A stretch of DNA of 64,000 nucleotides from Dyadobacter sp. CY345 (GTDB taxonomy: Bacteria > Bacteroidota > Bacteroidia > Cytophagales > Spirosomataceae), in contig NZ_JAKFFS010000006.1 in NCBI RefSeq assembly GCF_021502725.1, positions 454,609 to 518,608 of the forward strand, in the 5' to 3' direction. Under the pieces are notes generated by a model that saw only the letters and a program-made list of their open reading frames with translations, searched no databases and was not told the DNA's origin. Each line of letters starts with the position of its first letter. Within the stretch, counting starts at the first letter, position 1. Both the position numbers and the translations under genes were made by a program. Positions 33,579-42,900 of this stretch are shown in pieces.

Positions 33579-34790
33579 TTACTTATTTATGACAATCTTG
33601 TGCGCGCCAGACGTTCCGTCAAGATGAGTCAGTTTCAATAAATACATTCCGTTTGCCAAATATCCGACAGGGATTCCACTGGAAATGATGCTCGAAAGGG
33701 AAGCTGGTGAAGATCGGTATGCCACCACTCCATTCGTGTTCACAATCGAAATTTCCTTTACATTTTCAAGATCGATATCTTTCAGAAACAAGACATTGGA
33801 AACAGGGTTTGGATATACACTTACACGGCTTTCCGCGCTTCCAAATTTAATGTTTCTGATAGTACTGTAAGCAAATGTTGCGTCGCGGTCGATCATTTTC
33901 AGACGGTAATAATTCATACCCCTTTTAGGAGAAACATCTGAGAATGTGTAGTGAAGTAAGCTTTTGCTTTCACCGGCGGCTTCTTTTTCTCCAATAAAAT
34001 TCCAGTTTTTTGCGTCTGTGCTGCGCTCAACCTCAAAGCGTTCTGCATTTACTTCTTCCGTAGTCGCCCATTTCAATTGCGCCGTACCCGTTTCTTCTGT
34101 TACAGAAAAGGAAACAAGTTTTACAGGAAGTGGAGAATTAACACAAAACTCTATCGGATCGCTGATATCTGTACAACCGCCGCCAATAGCCGAAAGATTG
34201 GTGGATGCAGTAAAAACTGGTGAGGCAAAACCATTGGCTGTATTGTAATTTACCGCGTAGATTCGGTAAGTACCAACAGATGCAGGTGCTGTCAAAGTAG
34301 TTGCCGTCCCGCTTGAAATAATCACATCAGCATTGTTTGTAAGTACATACCGCGTTTCATATCCTGCACTGGTATTCTGTCCAGCTGGCGTAAAAGAAAT
34401 AGAAGTGCCGGTCACTAAACAACCACCTGTTATACAGAATGTAACTGACGTAGCGCCTACCGAAACACAAGTACCTGAGACTGCGCTGATGTTACTGCCA
34501 CGAGTAAAAGCTGGTTCTGAATCGTCACGGAAGTTGACAGTGTAAATTTTGTAAGATCCATCCACGCCTGGTGCGGAAAAGCCGCTTACGACTGTTTTGA
34601 TAATAGTCCCATCTTCGGTTGTGAGCACGTTTGCAGTCGTATAACCTGCCGTAACATTATTGCCAGAAACGGAAAAATTTATAATAGCCCCGGGGCTCAG
34701 ACATTGTGAAAAACCATTGAGCGAAGCGCCCATAAAAATAAAAACCAGCGCAATCTGACTCCAAAGCACCCATTTTTTAGAATGTATCAT
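33579..34790 (-). CDS. T9SS-secreted protein with two repeats and sorting domain
   Basis: A 403-residue exported surface protein. Signal peptide to about residue 28 (GFSQ). Two homologous beta repeats of about 90 residues follow, each starting with C-L and containing S-A-G-Y/T-A-G-Y, then Y-K/R-I-Y-A/T-V-N (NVTAGYTTANVLTTEDG and NTSAGYETRYVLTNNAD). Then a fibronectin-like region, VKLVSFSVTEETGTAQLKWA. The last ~85 residues are a type A T9SS sorting domain: VSVYPNPVSNVLFLKDID and LANGMYLLKL, with the final K-I-V-I-N-K. It lies 30 bp downstream of another surface-protein gene. Confidence 0.85.
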   Translation of the reverse strand: MIHSKKWVLWSQIALVFIFMGASLNGFSQCLSPGAIINFSVSGNNVTAGYTTANVLTTEDGTIIKTVVSGFSAPGVDGSYKIYTVNFRDDSEPAFTRGSNISAVSGTCVSVGATSVTFCITGGCLVTGTSISFTPAGQNTSAGYETRYVLTNNADVIISSGTATTLTAPASVGTYRIYAVNYNTANGFASPVFTASTNLSAIGGGCTDISDPIEFCVNSPLPVKLVSFSVTEETGTAQLKWATTEEVNAERFEVERSTDAKNWNFIGEKEAAGESKSLLHYTFSDVSPKRGMNYYRLKMIDRDATFAYSTIRNIKFGSAESRVSVYPNPVSNVLFLKDIDLENVKEISIVNTNGVVAYRSSPASLSSIISSGIPVGYLANGMYLLKLTHLDGTSGAHKIVINK

Positions 34791-34820
34791 GTTTGATGAT
34801 ATTTAAGTGTTGGAAATCAA

Positions 34821-36449
34821 TTAAGGATTAAGCGTGATCGTGCCTGCCGCCGGCGTGCAGCAGTCCGCAGCCTGAACTGTGACAGAAGTTGCCACCGATG
34901 CTCCACAGCCGTCCTTCACCATAATTTGATAAACGCCCGGAGTTAAACCACTTTTGATGTTGCTCGCCTGATAGGTTGCGCCGTTATCAAAACTGTAAGT
35001 TTGGCCTGTGATAGGGTTATCGATTGTAATCGTACCGGTTGCCAATGAACAAGTTGGCTGGGTAACCACAGCAGAAGGCGTTGGCAAAGGCAAACATCCG
35101 CCGAATGTGAAGTATGAAGCACCAGGAGCCCATGCTGTTGCGTATGAGAAATAATCAACGCCGTTAATTGTTATTGGCGTTAGTACCAAGGGGTATGTTG
35201 CGGCTGAGGTTGCAGAACCGGTCGCGTTTCTAACGATACGCGGCGAAGTGTAAGCCGAGACCGCACTGGCCGGGAAAAGAAGTGTAACGGCCTGCGAGAT
35301 ACTTCCAGCATTTTCTACCTTCCACCATCTGTTAAAGACATCATTTACATTTGTCAGGTTACTTGCATAACTGGTACCTGGAAGATTATTATCACCCCAG
35401 ATTATATACCTTCTGTCCAGACCGATAGCACCTGCGTTTGCTGCGTTGGTCGCCTGTGGTGCACCGTTAAGACTCATAATAACCTGATCTCCCGGATTGG
35501 AACTCTGGCTTTGTTTTTGTAATAAAAGCGAGGTATCGTCACGACCAACACCCGCAATATTATTTTCATATCCTGCCACTGAATATACCGTTGAACCATC
35601 TGATGTCACATAATCAAAGGGTAACGTCTTTCCGTATTTGATAGCAAGATATGTTTCAACCTGCTGGCGTTCCAGCGTTGTCAGATCTTTTTCATATACA
35701 ATTGTTTCAAACAAATTCCCTGCCCAGGGTTGCGTATTGCTGATACTGCTTCCTATGCGGAGCTCCTTACCTTCAAGGCTATACGCACCGATAGCACCGT
35801 TTCCAGCTGCGGCAGATGACCCATTTCTAAATATCTGGTGATTAAAGGCTGGAACAGCGACAGTTCCCGTTCTAAATGTCCATATATTATTTGTATTGTA
35901 GTCAGAAGCGGCCATCGGTATCGCTATTCTACCTCCGGAAACTGCATTTCCCATATCATAATAAATCGTCCCACCGTTCGGAAGATGTACGTTCAAACGG
36001 TTATTACTTGTATTGGCATCCGATGACCCCCACAAAACGCTGGTCAGAGAAGTGGCATCGCCAAGTATTTTTGCAGCTAAAAAAGTGGAATTACTATTCA
36101 CCGGATCAGCGCCGAATACCGTAGAGTTTATCAAAACATCATTTGTTCCATTAAAACGAACGACCGGGTTCCAGTTCGCCAGATTTGCCGCGTCATCATA
36201 ATAGGTAGCTGTTCCAATAAAGTTTTTCGCTCCAGGCTGTGAGGTCCAGCTTGTCACAGCGCTTGCGTTTGTCGTTGTACCGGTTCCGCTGTTGGCCTTT
36301 AACCAGACCATAGCGCCTGTAACACCTCCCGGAGATTGTGCGTGCGAGGTTGAGATCGCGGCTAGTAAAATTGCCGTCATCTGGCAGCCAATAAAAAGAT
36401 TTTTCAGCCGGATAGCTCCGACCTGAAATGTGGTAAAAAGTTGTTTCAT
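34821..36449 (-). CDS. Exported LamG/concanavalin-like surface protein without sorting domain
   Basis: A 542-residue exported protein. The N-terminal region, with a long leader and cleavage around STSHAQ, is followed by MVWLKANSGTGTTTNASAV and WNPVVRFNGTNDVLI, the start of a concanavalin-like LamG fold, whose end is YEKDLTTLERQQVETYLAIK. A DUF8202-like region (GYENNIAGVGRDDTSLLLQ, RRYIIWGDNN) follows, then an Ig-like repeat, TITIDNPITGQTYSFDNGA. It ends abruptly at CCTPAAGTITLNP, with no sorting domain, whereas homologous proteins usually carry one. The next gene downstream does have one. Confidence 0.72.
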   Translation of the reverse strand: MKQLFTTFQVGAIRLKNLFIGCQMTAILLAAISTSHAQSPGGVTGAMVWLKANSGTGTTTNASAVTSWTSQPGAKNFIGTATYYDDAANLANWNPVVRFNGTNDVLINSTVFGADPVNSNSTFLAAKILGDATSLTSVLWGSSDANTSNNRLNVHLPNGGTIYYDMGNAVSGGRIAIPMAASDYNTNNIWTFRTGTVAVPAFNHQIFRNGSSAAAGNGAIGAYSLEGKELRIGSSISNTQPWAGNLFETIVYEKDLTTLERQQVETYLAIKYGKTLPFDYVTSDGSTVYSVAGYENNIAGVGRDDTSLLLQKQSQSSNPGDQVIMSLNGAPQATNAANAGAIGLDRRYIIWGDNNLPGTSYASNLTNVNDVFNRWWKVENAGSISQAVTLLFPASAVSAYTSPRIVRNATGSATSAATYPLVLTPITINGVDYFSYATAWAPGASYFTFGGCLPLPTPSAVVTQPTCSLATGTITIDNPITGQTYSFDNGATYQASNIKSGLTPGVYQIMVKDGCGASVATSVTVQAADCCTPAAGTITLNP

Positions 36450-36750
36450 AGTTCTAATTAAGAAATTGATTTACTTCAACTGATACAGGTAAATATCCCG
36501 ATATAATGCTTTTCGACTTCTACAAACTCTACCTACATACAGCAATAAGTATTTCGATACGAGCGATCAAATCTATTAACTATTGAAAAATTAATTCGTA
36601 GCGACACTTTTGGCGTCTGTGTAAAATAAATTAGACAAGCCCTGAAAGTAGTATTTTCGTAACGCATAAGGATACCGGAACACGCCGGTTTGGCTGACCA
36701 ATAAGATATACTTTAACAAGTAGGCTAAGCAGGATTTCTGAAATGGATTT
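36450..36750. other. Intergenic region
   Basis: About 300 bp between the regulator gene and the surface-protein pair, holding no credible gene; a 60-codon frame here overlaps the end of the regulator gene and looks spurious. Confidence 0.4.
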
Positions 36751-37407
36751 CTATCTGTTTTGTCCTGAGGCATTATTAAGTTCCCAAACTTTTTTCAACA
36801 GCTGAGACAAATTACTCACTTTCATCTTTTCAAAAATCCTGTTTTTATAAACACTCACTGTCGGCAATGCAAGTGATAATTTATGAGCAATTTCACTGGT
36901 ACTTTTGCCTGCGATAATGTGCTCCATTACCTCCGCTTCACGAGTGGAAAGTCGGGATATCTGGGATGAGAGACTCATAATCTGATTTTCAGGATCGATA
37001 TTTTCCAATAAATGTTCCGTCAGAAACGGGCTCATGTAAATTCCGTCAGCAAGAATTGTTTGGAAAGCGGACTGAAATTCTTTTACCGTGCAGGTCTTCG
37101 GCACAAACCCCCGCGCTCCGGCCTTGATATACGAAATTGCATAAGTTTCTTCCGGATAAGAGGAGAACATCAAAACCTTCAAGCCAGGTCTGATGGCAAA
37201 TATTTCGTGCAGCATACCAACGTGATTGCCCCCTGGAATATTGATGTCCAATACCAGCATATCATAAGAAACGGCATTTATCATTTTCAGCGTACTTTCA
37301 ACAGAAATTGACATATCGGTTTCGCAGTCCGGATATATTTCGCTGATCATCATACCAGCGCCCAAGGCAATTACGCCATGATCATCAGCGATGAGAATTT
37401 TCAACAT
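36751..37407 (-). CDS. LuxR/NarL family response regulator
   Basis: A 218-residue two-domain response regulator. Receiver domain: acid pocket D8-D9 (LIADDHG), phospho-acceptor D54 (LVLDINIPGG), Ser83/Ser84 region (MFSSYPEE) and Lys104 (FVPKT). Output domain from about residue 145: SRLSTREAEVMEHIIAGKST and SLALPTVSVYKNRIFEKMKV, a LuxR-type helix-turn-helix. No cognate histidine kinase is adjacent. It is monocistronic and its upstream gap is long. Confidence 0.92.
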   Translation of the reverse strand: MLKILIADDHGVIALGAGMMISEIYPDCETDMSISVESTLKMINAVSYDMLVLDINIPGGNHVGMLHEIFAIRPGLKVLMFSSYPEETYAISYIKAGARGFVPKTCTVKEFQSAFQTILADGIYMSPFLTEHLLENIDPENQIMSLSSQISRLSTREAEVMEHIIAGKSTSEIAHKLSLALPTVSVYKNRIFEKMKVSNLSQLLKKVWELNNASGQNR

Positions 37408-37883
37408 AATTTAAATAAACTGGTAAGGAGGTAGTGTTAATTACGCAGTAAACTTAAATTAAATAAACGACCGGTTTCACTTTTTCACGAAAGTTATATT
37501 CAAGTAAGATCGTTTGGCAGTTGAAAACAGACGCGATTTTTAGTAGTCGGCAGGAGGTAAAAAAACACCAGACAACAAAACATGATATATATCATATTTT
37601 CAGATTAAGCGAATTTTGAATATAGTTCTAAATTTGCACTGTCTTTACATGCCTTAGTTCAGGTACTTTCGATCAGCATTTACTTATCCTCCTCTATTCA
37701 TTACACTCAACTTTTTAATATTTTGCAAGCACATGGCTGCCCCTTAGCGGCCATGCGTATTAAAGTCTGCTACGGCCTCATTCACCTATTACTAATAATT
37801 TAGTTATTTAATATTTTTTAATACAATAGGCAGCTAACACTGGCGTTTGGATTTTATGTTTCACCTAATCCAATCAAATCATT
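37408..37883. other. Long intergenic region with a palindrome
   Basis: A 476-bp AT-rich divergent gap. It holds the 14-bp perfect palindrome ATGATATATATCAT (37582-37595) and a weaker CATGGC...GCCATG hairpin near 37733-37757. Either could be an operator or leader structure; no ORF of interest is seen. Confidence 0.4.
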
Positions 37884-38480
37884 ATGAGATCACTAACTGT
37901 ACTTTGTTTGCTTTTCTGTCTTAGTTTTTCGGTAGGTTTTGGGCAGAAATCCATCGAAAAAATTGGATACGTAGACCAACAGCTGATCATCGAAAGAATG
38001 CCTGAGTTTAAAAAACTGAATCAGGAAATCACGTTGAAAAGCCAGCAGTATGAAAAAATCTTAAAAGGAAAATACGACGACTATGAAGCGAAGTCCGCAG
38101 CTCTTGACAAATTGGTTGCTGGCAAAGCTGAGCAAATGATAATAAGAGACAAGGCGCTGGAACTTGATAACCTGAAAAAATCTTTTGATGAATTTGAGGC
38201 TAATGCCATGAAAGAACTTCGTGATTATTATTCCAAAAAATTCTCTCCGATCAAGCAAAAGGTGAATGACGCCATTGTTTTCGCTGGCCGCCAAAAGGGT
38301 TATTCTTTTATTTTGAGAATGGATCTTAATCCGGACGGAGGAGATATATGGCCAGTTGTATTATTTGCGAGGGATTCGACGTCTAATCTATCCTCGGAAA
38401 TCATGAAAAATCTTGGTATTGACAGTACGGCTGCGTCGGCAAGAAGAATCGGCCTTCCTCAGATGCTGCAACAGAAGTAG
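37884..38480 (+). CDS. OmpH/Skp-family periplasmic chaperone
   Basis: A 198-residue exported protein. The signal peptide ends near SVGFGQ. IEKIGYVDQQLIIERMPEFK is the family start, followed by a long coiled coil of about 90 residues (QQYEKILKGKYDDYEAKSAA, KALELDNLKKSFDEFEANAM) and the C-terminal VNDAIVFAGRQKGYSFILRM region. This is the Skp/OmpH fold that holds unfolded outer-membrane proteins. The typical tandem OmpH genes beside bamA are absent here, so this is a stand-alone paralogue, with ~25 extra C-terminal residues. Confidence 0.85.
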   Translation: MRSLTVLCLLFCLSFSVGFGQKSIEKIGYVDQQLIIERMPEFKKLNQEITLKSQQYEKILKGKYDDYEAKSAALDKLVAGKAEQMIIRDKALELDNLKKSFDEFEANAMKELRDYYSKKFSPIKQKVNDAIVFAGRQKGYSFILRMDLNPDGGDIWPVVLFARDSTSNLSSEIMKNLGIDSTAASARRIGLPQMLQQK

Positions 38481-38496
38481 CTTGAATTCAATCTGA

Positions 38497-38532
38497 AATG
38501 AAAATGAGAGCTTGAAGGCTCTCATTTTCATT
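38497..38532. terminator. Bidirectional terminator
   Basis: AATGAAAATGAGAG (38497-38510) pairs perfectly with CTCTCATTTTCATT (38519-38532) between convergent genes; T-rich ends on both strands. Confidence 0.85.
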
Positions 38533-38574
38533 TTGAATATAAAACGATTGATATATTCAGGCCCAGATTCGTGA

Positions 38575-39435
38575 TCAATAAGTCAGACTTTTTAGATAAG
38601 CAATCGTCTGAGGAACCTGGGTGGCATAACTTGGACTTTCGTCTTCGATATAATAATGTTGGATCGATGATTTTTTAGCGGCTTTTAAAATCGTCGGAAT
38701 GTCCAGCTGTCCAGTTCCTAAGGCAACGTCATTTTCAACCGGCGTCCCACCCGAAAGATTACCCTCTACGCCTTTGCGCAGGTCTTTCATGTGAACCAAT
38801 TTAAAGCGAGTAGGATATTTGTTGATCAAAGCAGCCGGATCCTGCCCAGGAAAAAATGCCCATAACATATCGAGCTCGAAGCTTACATATTTCGGATCGG
38901 TTTTCTGAATAATATAATCCATCAACGTCCCGTCTTCGTGTTTTTCAAATTCATAGCCGTGATTATGGTAGCAGAAAGTCAGCCCGAATTCGTCTTTTAG
39001 CTGCTTACCCATTTTGTTAAAATCGGCAACGGTTTGCTGAGCCATTTCCAGTGTGAAAGGACCTTTGTGAGGTATCCACGCCACCCGAACGAACTTGGCA
39101 CCTAAAGCCTTGGCGTTCTGTCCGACTTCCTGCGTTTTGTTAAGCGCATCATCATAGCTAACTCCAAAAGAAGAACATTTTATACCTCTTTCGTCCAGCA
39201 GTTTACGAAGCTCAGGAGCCGTTTTTCCAAACAAACTCGAAAATTCCATATCCTTTATTCCCAGTTCTTTGAGCGTATCCAGAGTGGCGGCTGCGTCCTT
39301 ACTTAAACTTTTTCGAAAAGTGTAAGAAACCATTCCCGGTTGCTCAGTAAAAAGAGGTTTTCCTTTTTGTGCATAAAGATTATCATTACCCAAAGCGAAG
39401 GCAAACGCAAGAAAAGTCAGGTGTTTAATTTTCAT
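38575..39435 (-). CDS. Exported sugar phosphate isomerase/epimerase-like protein
   Basis: A 286-residue TIM-barrel protein of the xylose isomerase-like/AP endonuclease 2 superfamily. The N-terminus is a signal peptide (ends LYAQ). Metal-binding and catalytic positions of the family are visible: YHNHGYEFEK, FELDMLWAF, FKLVHMKDLRK and YYIEDESPS. It is common in Bacteroidota near sugar or polyol use genes and is exported for an unknown reason. No partner gene is next to it. Confidence 0.85.
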   Translation of the reverse strand: MKIKHLTFLAFAFALGNDNLYAQKGKPLFTEQPGMVSYTFRKSLSKDAAATLDTLKELGIKDMEFSSLFGKTAPELRKLLDERGIKCSSFGVSYDDALNKTQEVGQNAKALGAKFVRVAWIPHKGPFTLEMAQQTVADFNKMGKQLKDEFGLTFCYHNHGYEFEKHEDGTLMDYIIQKTDPKYVSFELDMLWAFFPGQDPAALINKYPTRFKLVHMKDLRKGVEGNLSGGTPVENDVALGTGQLDIPTILKAAKKSSIQHYYIEDESPSYATQVPQTIAYLKSLTY

Positions 39436-39977
39436 ATTAAAAAGATAAGTGATTAAGAAATTTCATGAGTTGATACCGTGCTAATGGACGAATTAAAACG
39501 CCGGAGTCCCTGTTTAATTTTCAACTTATTTTCAGTTTCGTATACCCGGCAGCTAAAATGTGCATTTCAACAAATCCAAGATGCGCTTTTTGAATACATT
39601 GCTGCTGTTTAAAAACCTATTATTTTGAAGTGCCAGACAAGACTGATTAACTCCACACGCCATTTACAAAACAAAGCAGATGAGGCCGAATCTATACTTA
39701 AAAACGTTCGAAGATAAGGAATTGGTTTATGGTGGATTACGCTAAAAAATACATCTGAAATTTGATATCAACAAACAACCGTTAAATCAAAACTACCACC
39801 GAAGACAAGCGACTTCTGTTGAATTTCACTAACTTTAACATACTGTAAATCAAAAGATTGATTGCCATATTATTGATCTTCGCTCAAATCTGTGTCAGAT
39901 TTGAGGCAGGATCACCTATGCCAAAAGCCAGTAAAATGTTCACTGCACACACTCAGGTTTTTTGATAAATCTAACCA
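39436..39977. other. Long intergenic region
   Basis: A 542-bp gap between divergently transcribed genes. I see no ORF longer than ~20 codons with a credible start, no strong hairpin, and no clean promoter box. Confidence 0.4.
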
Positions 39978-42900
39978 ATGCAAAAAGGATTTTCAATCAT
40001 GAAATCATTTTTACCCAGCAGAGAACAAATTCCTATTATGGTAACGTTGGCCATTCTGCTTTCGCTGGGAGCGATGTATTATTACAATTACCTGCCAGCC
40101 AGCCAAACGAATGTCAACCGGTGGAAATTTCGGACTTTGCAGAATGTGAATGATAATATTCGCGCAAAAATGGACAATGGATACATGCTACTCGAAAATT
40201 ATTTAAAACCGGGATTGGATAAAATCAGTTATCATAAGGAAAATAAAAATATAAAACTTCTGAAAGATCTCCCGCTGGATACTATTTCTCTCGTAACAGA
40301 TAAAAAAGATACAATTCCCAAGTTCAGCATAACAGATGACAATCAGTTGCTGATTACCAGAATGGACTCTGCTGGCAACCTTCGGATATCTCTTCGCTAT
40401 AAGTTTGATGATTTTTTGAAACCACTCTTACCTGATTTTGTTTTTGATCATTATATTGTAGTGAACGACAAGGCTGTTGTGTATCAGACATTCTCTTCCG
40501 GCCTCGACTATTCTGCTGATTCACTGCAAAAGTATTTGACAAAAACTTCGGGCACTACAATCAAAGACAAAGAATTCGGAGGCATTTCCTACAAGCTGTT
40601 CATGCAGCCGGTGGTTTATGACAGTTCCACCAAATTTATCGTCATAGGGCTACTGACGCAGGAACACTACGACCAGGAAACAAGCAAACTTGCCCCGAGT
40701 GTTATTCTTTTGCTGATCACGCTTTTCACATTTATCGTCATAACGTTTCCCGTAATTAAAATTTATAATCTGAGAAAAGAAGACCGGCTAACCATAACAG
40801 ACGCACTATCATCGACGGTCGTCTTAATGGCCATGATGTCATTACTCTTTTTTATTTTCATCAAATATGATTTTTTATTTACAGAAGAGGTAAAAGAAGA
40901 CCCAAAAAGAGTAGTCGCGAAAGGGCTTGAAACAGCTTTTTTAAAGGAAGTAAAGGATGGAATTGACAAACTGAGCAGCTTTGACTGCATGGCGACAGAA
41001 AGCAAAATAATTGATACACTTTACGGAATTGGAAAATATAGGAGTTCAAACACTGGAAAAGCGCAGAATGATTGTGTTGAAACAATGGCAAGTGCTCTGG
41101 ACTTTGACCGGATTTTTTGGATGAATGAAAAAGGAGTAGAAATAAACGCCTGGAAATCAGACTCAATAGAAGTCTTTTTTCCGGGAAAGTTTGCAAAACG
41201 AGCTTACTTCAAAACCATTTCGCAGAAGCTGGGTTATAGTAGCTATCCTCAACTAAGATCCAAATTTTATGTCGATCAGATTTATTCCTGGATTGACGGG
41301 AAGTTCTTTACCGTGCTGGCAATTCCTTCAAATGTTCCAGGGATGAAAGTTGTTGCTATCACAATAAATCTTCTCAGCCTCGACAGTCTCAAAATTATTC
41401 CCGGTTACTCATTTGCATTTGTTGATAAAAGCGGAAAAGTATTATATCATTCGAAAAGATCGAAAAATTTAAACGAAAATTTACTGTTAGAGTTTTCAGA
41501 GAGCGATAGGCTTGCGGGCGCAATTAAAACTGAATCGTCATCCAATTTCAAAACTGATTATTTTGGTCATAAGTACGACGTCTATATCCAGCCAATTTCA
41601 ATGCTTCCCTATCATCTTGTTATCATGGATGATCTCATGTACAAGGAGTATCGGGATATAGACGTTTATAGCTTTACGTTCTCAATGCAGTTTACGCTTT
41701 TCCTCTTTTTTACGATACAGATGCTGGCTGTTTTCTTCGCGTCTTCGCATCGTTCGTTATACAAACTTCAACTTTTTGAAACCAGCTGGGTTGGGCCTAA
41801 AAAATCTTCACACAAAGAATATATTCTGGCGACGATTTTCAATTTATATATCGCTGCTTTGCTCTGTTTATTTTCGTACGATACGGTCATGTCCAGGTTT
41901 TACATAACCTTTTTTGCAATTTCTCTTCTTCCCGTTTTTTTGAATCTTTTGTTTGTAAAAAAATATTATGCAGAAGAAAATATTATACTTAGTAAATATA
42001 AGATGCGCGCTATGTTGTGCGCGTTAAGTTTCCCAGTTGCGCTTTCATTGTTGTCACCATTTGTGCTGGGAGATTCTCTGAGTAACCTTTTGGAATTTCA
42101 AATTCTATGTATTTTCCCTATTCTTATAGTACTGAATTTTGGTAAAACATTTGTTGATGTCACAAAATTCATTGAAAGCCTTGCTTCAAAAACAAAATAT
42201 AACCAGACTTTTACTGCACTCATTTTCTCCGGAATAGTTGTAACAAACGGAATTCCAATAATCATATTTTTCACTTCATCTTTCAATTATGACCAACATC
42301 TTATCGCTCGATCCAAACAACTTGAATTAGCGAAGAATTTACATAACAACACGATAGAGGTTGGAAGAAAAAACAATTTCACACCTTATGACATTTACAA
42401 GGATTCCTTATGGGTCAAAAACGTTGGTACAAAGAAACCGAGCGATACTTTGGAAACCAGGGAAGACCGGCAAGCAGCAAGGTTTCTTAACGATTTCCGC
42501 GTTTATCAAAGTGGCCATTTGTTAAATATTAAAGACCTGTATACCACGAAAAGATCCGGACGTTTCTACTTTTTCAATAACATCATGAGGCAAGTGACTG
42601 CTGAAAAAGATAGCACCGTAACAAATATTCAGCAAGAGGGCGATTCGTCAATCCTGCTGGAATCATCTGCACTCAACTTTTCATTTCCCTCACTATTAAG
42701 AATTAATGGGATTATTTTCTGGTTCGTCTTCGGAGGTTTATTGACTGCGATCCTGTTTTTGATATATAACCTAGTAAATAAAATTTATTCGTTGAAACTT
42801 CCCGAAACCAAAAACTGGGAATACATTGATGATGAAATTTTGACAAATAAAGAGCTTAACAATTTTGTTTTTCTTATCAAAACTCCCGGCGCGGATCCAT

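Noticed and set aside
36591..36773. 60-codon minus-strand frame
   Set aside because: It overlaps the end of the response-regulator gene and lacks any recognisable feature.
39682..39747. 21-codon frame in the gap before the 1323-residue protein
   Set aside because: It is short, with no hydrophobic or domain pattern and no neighbour support.
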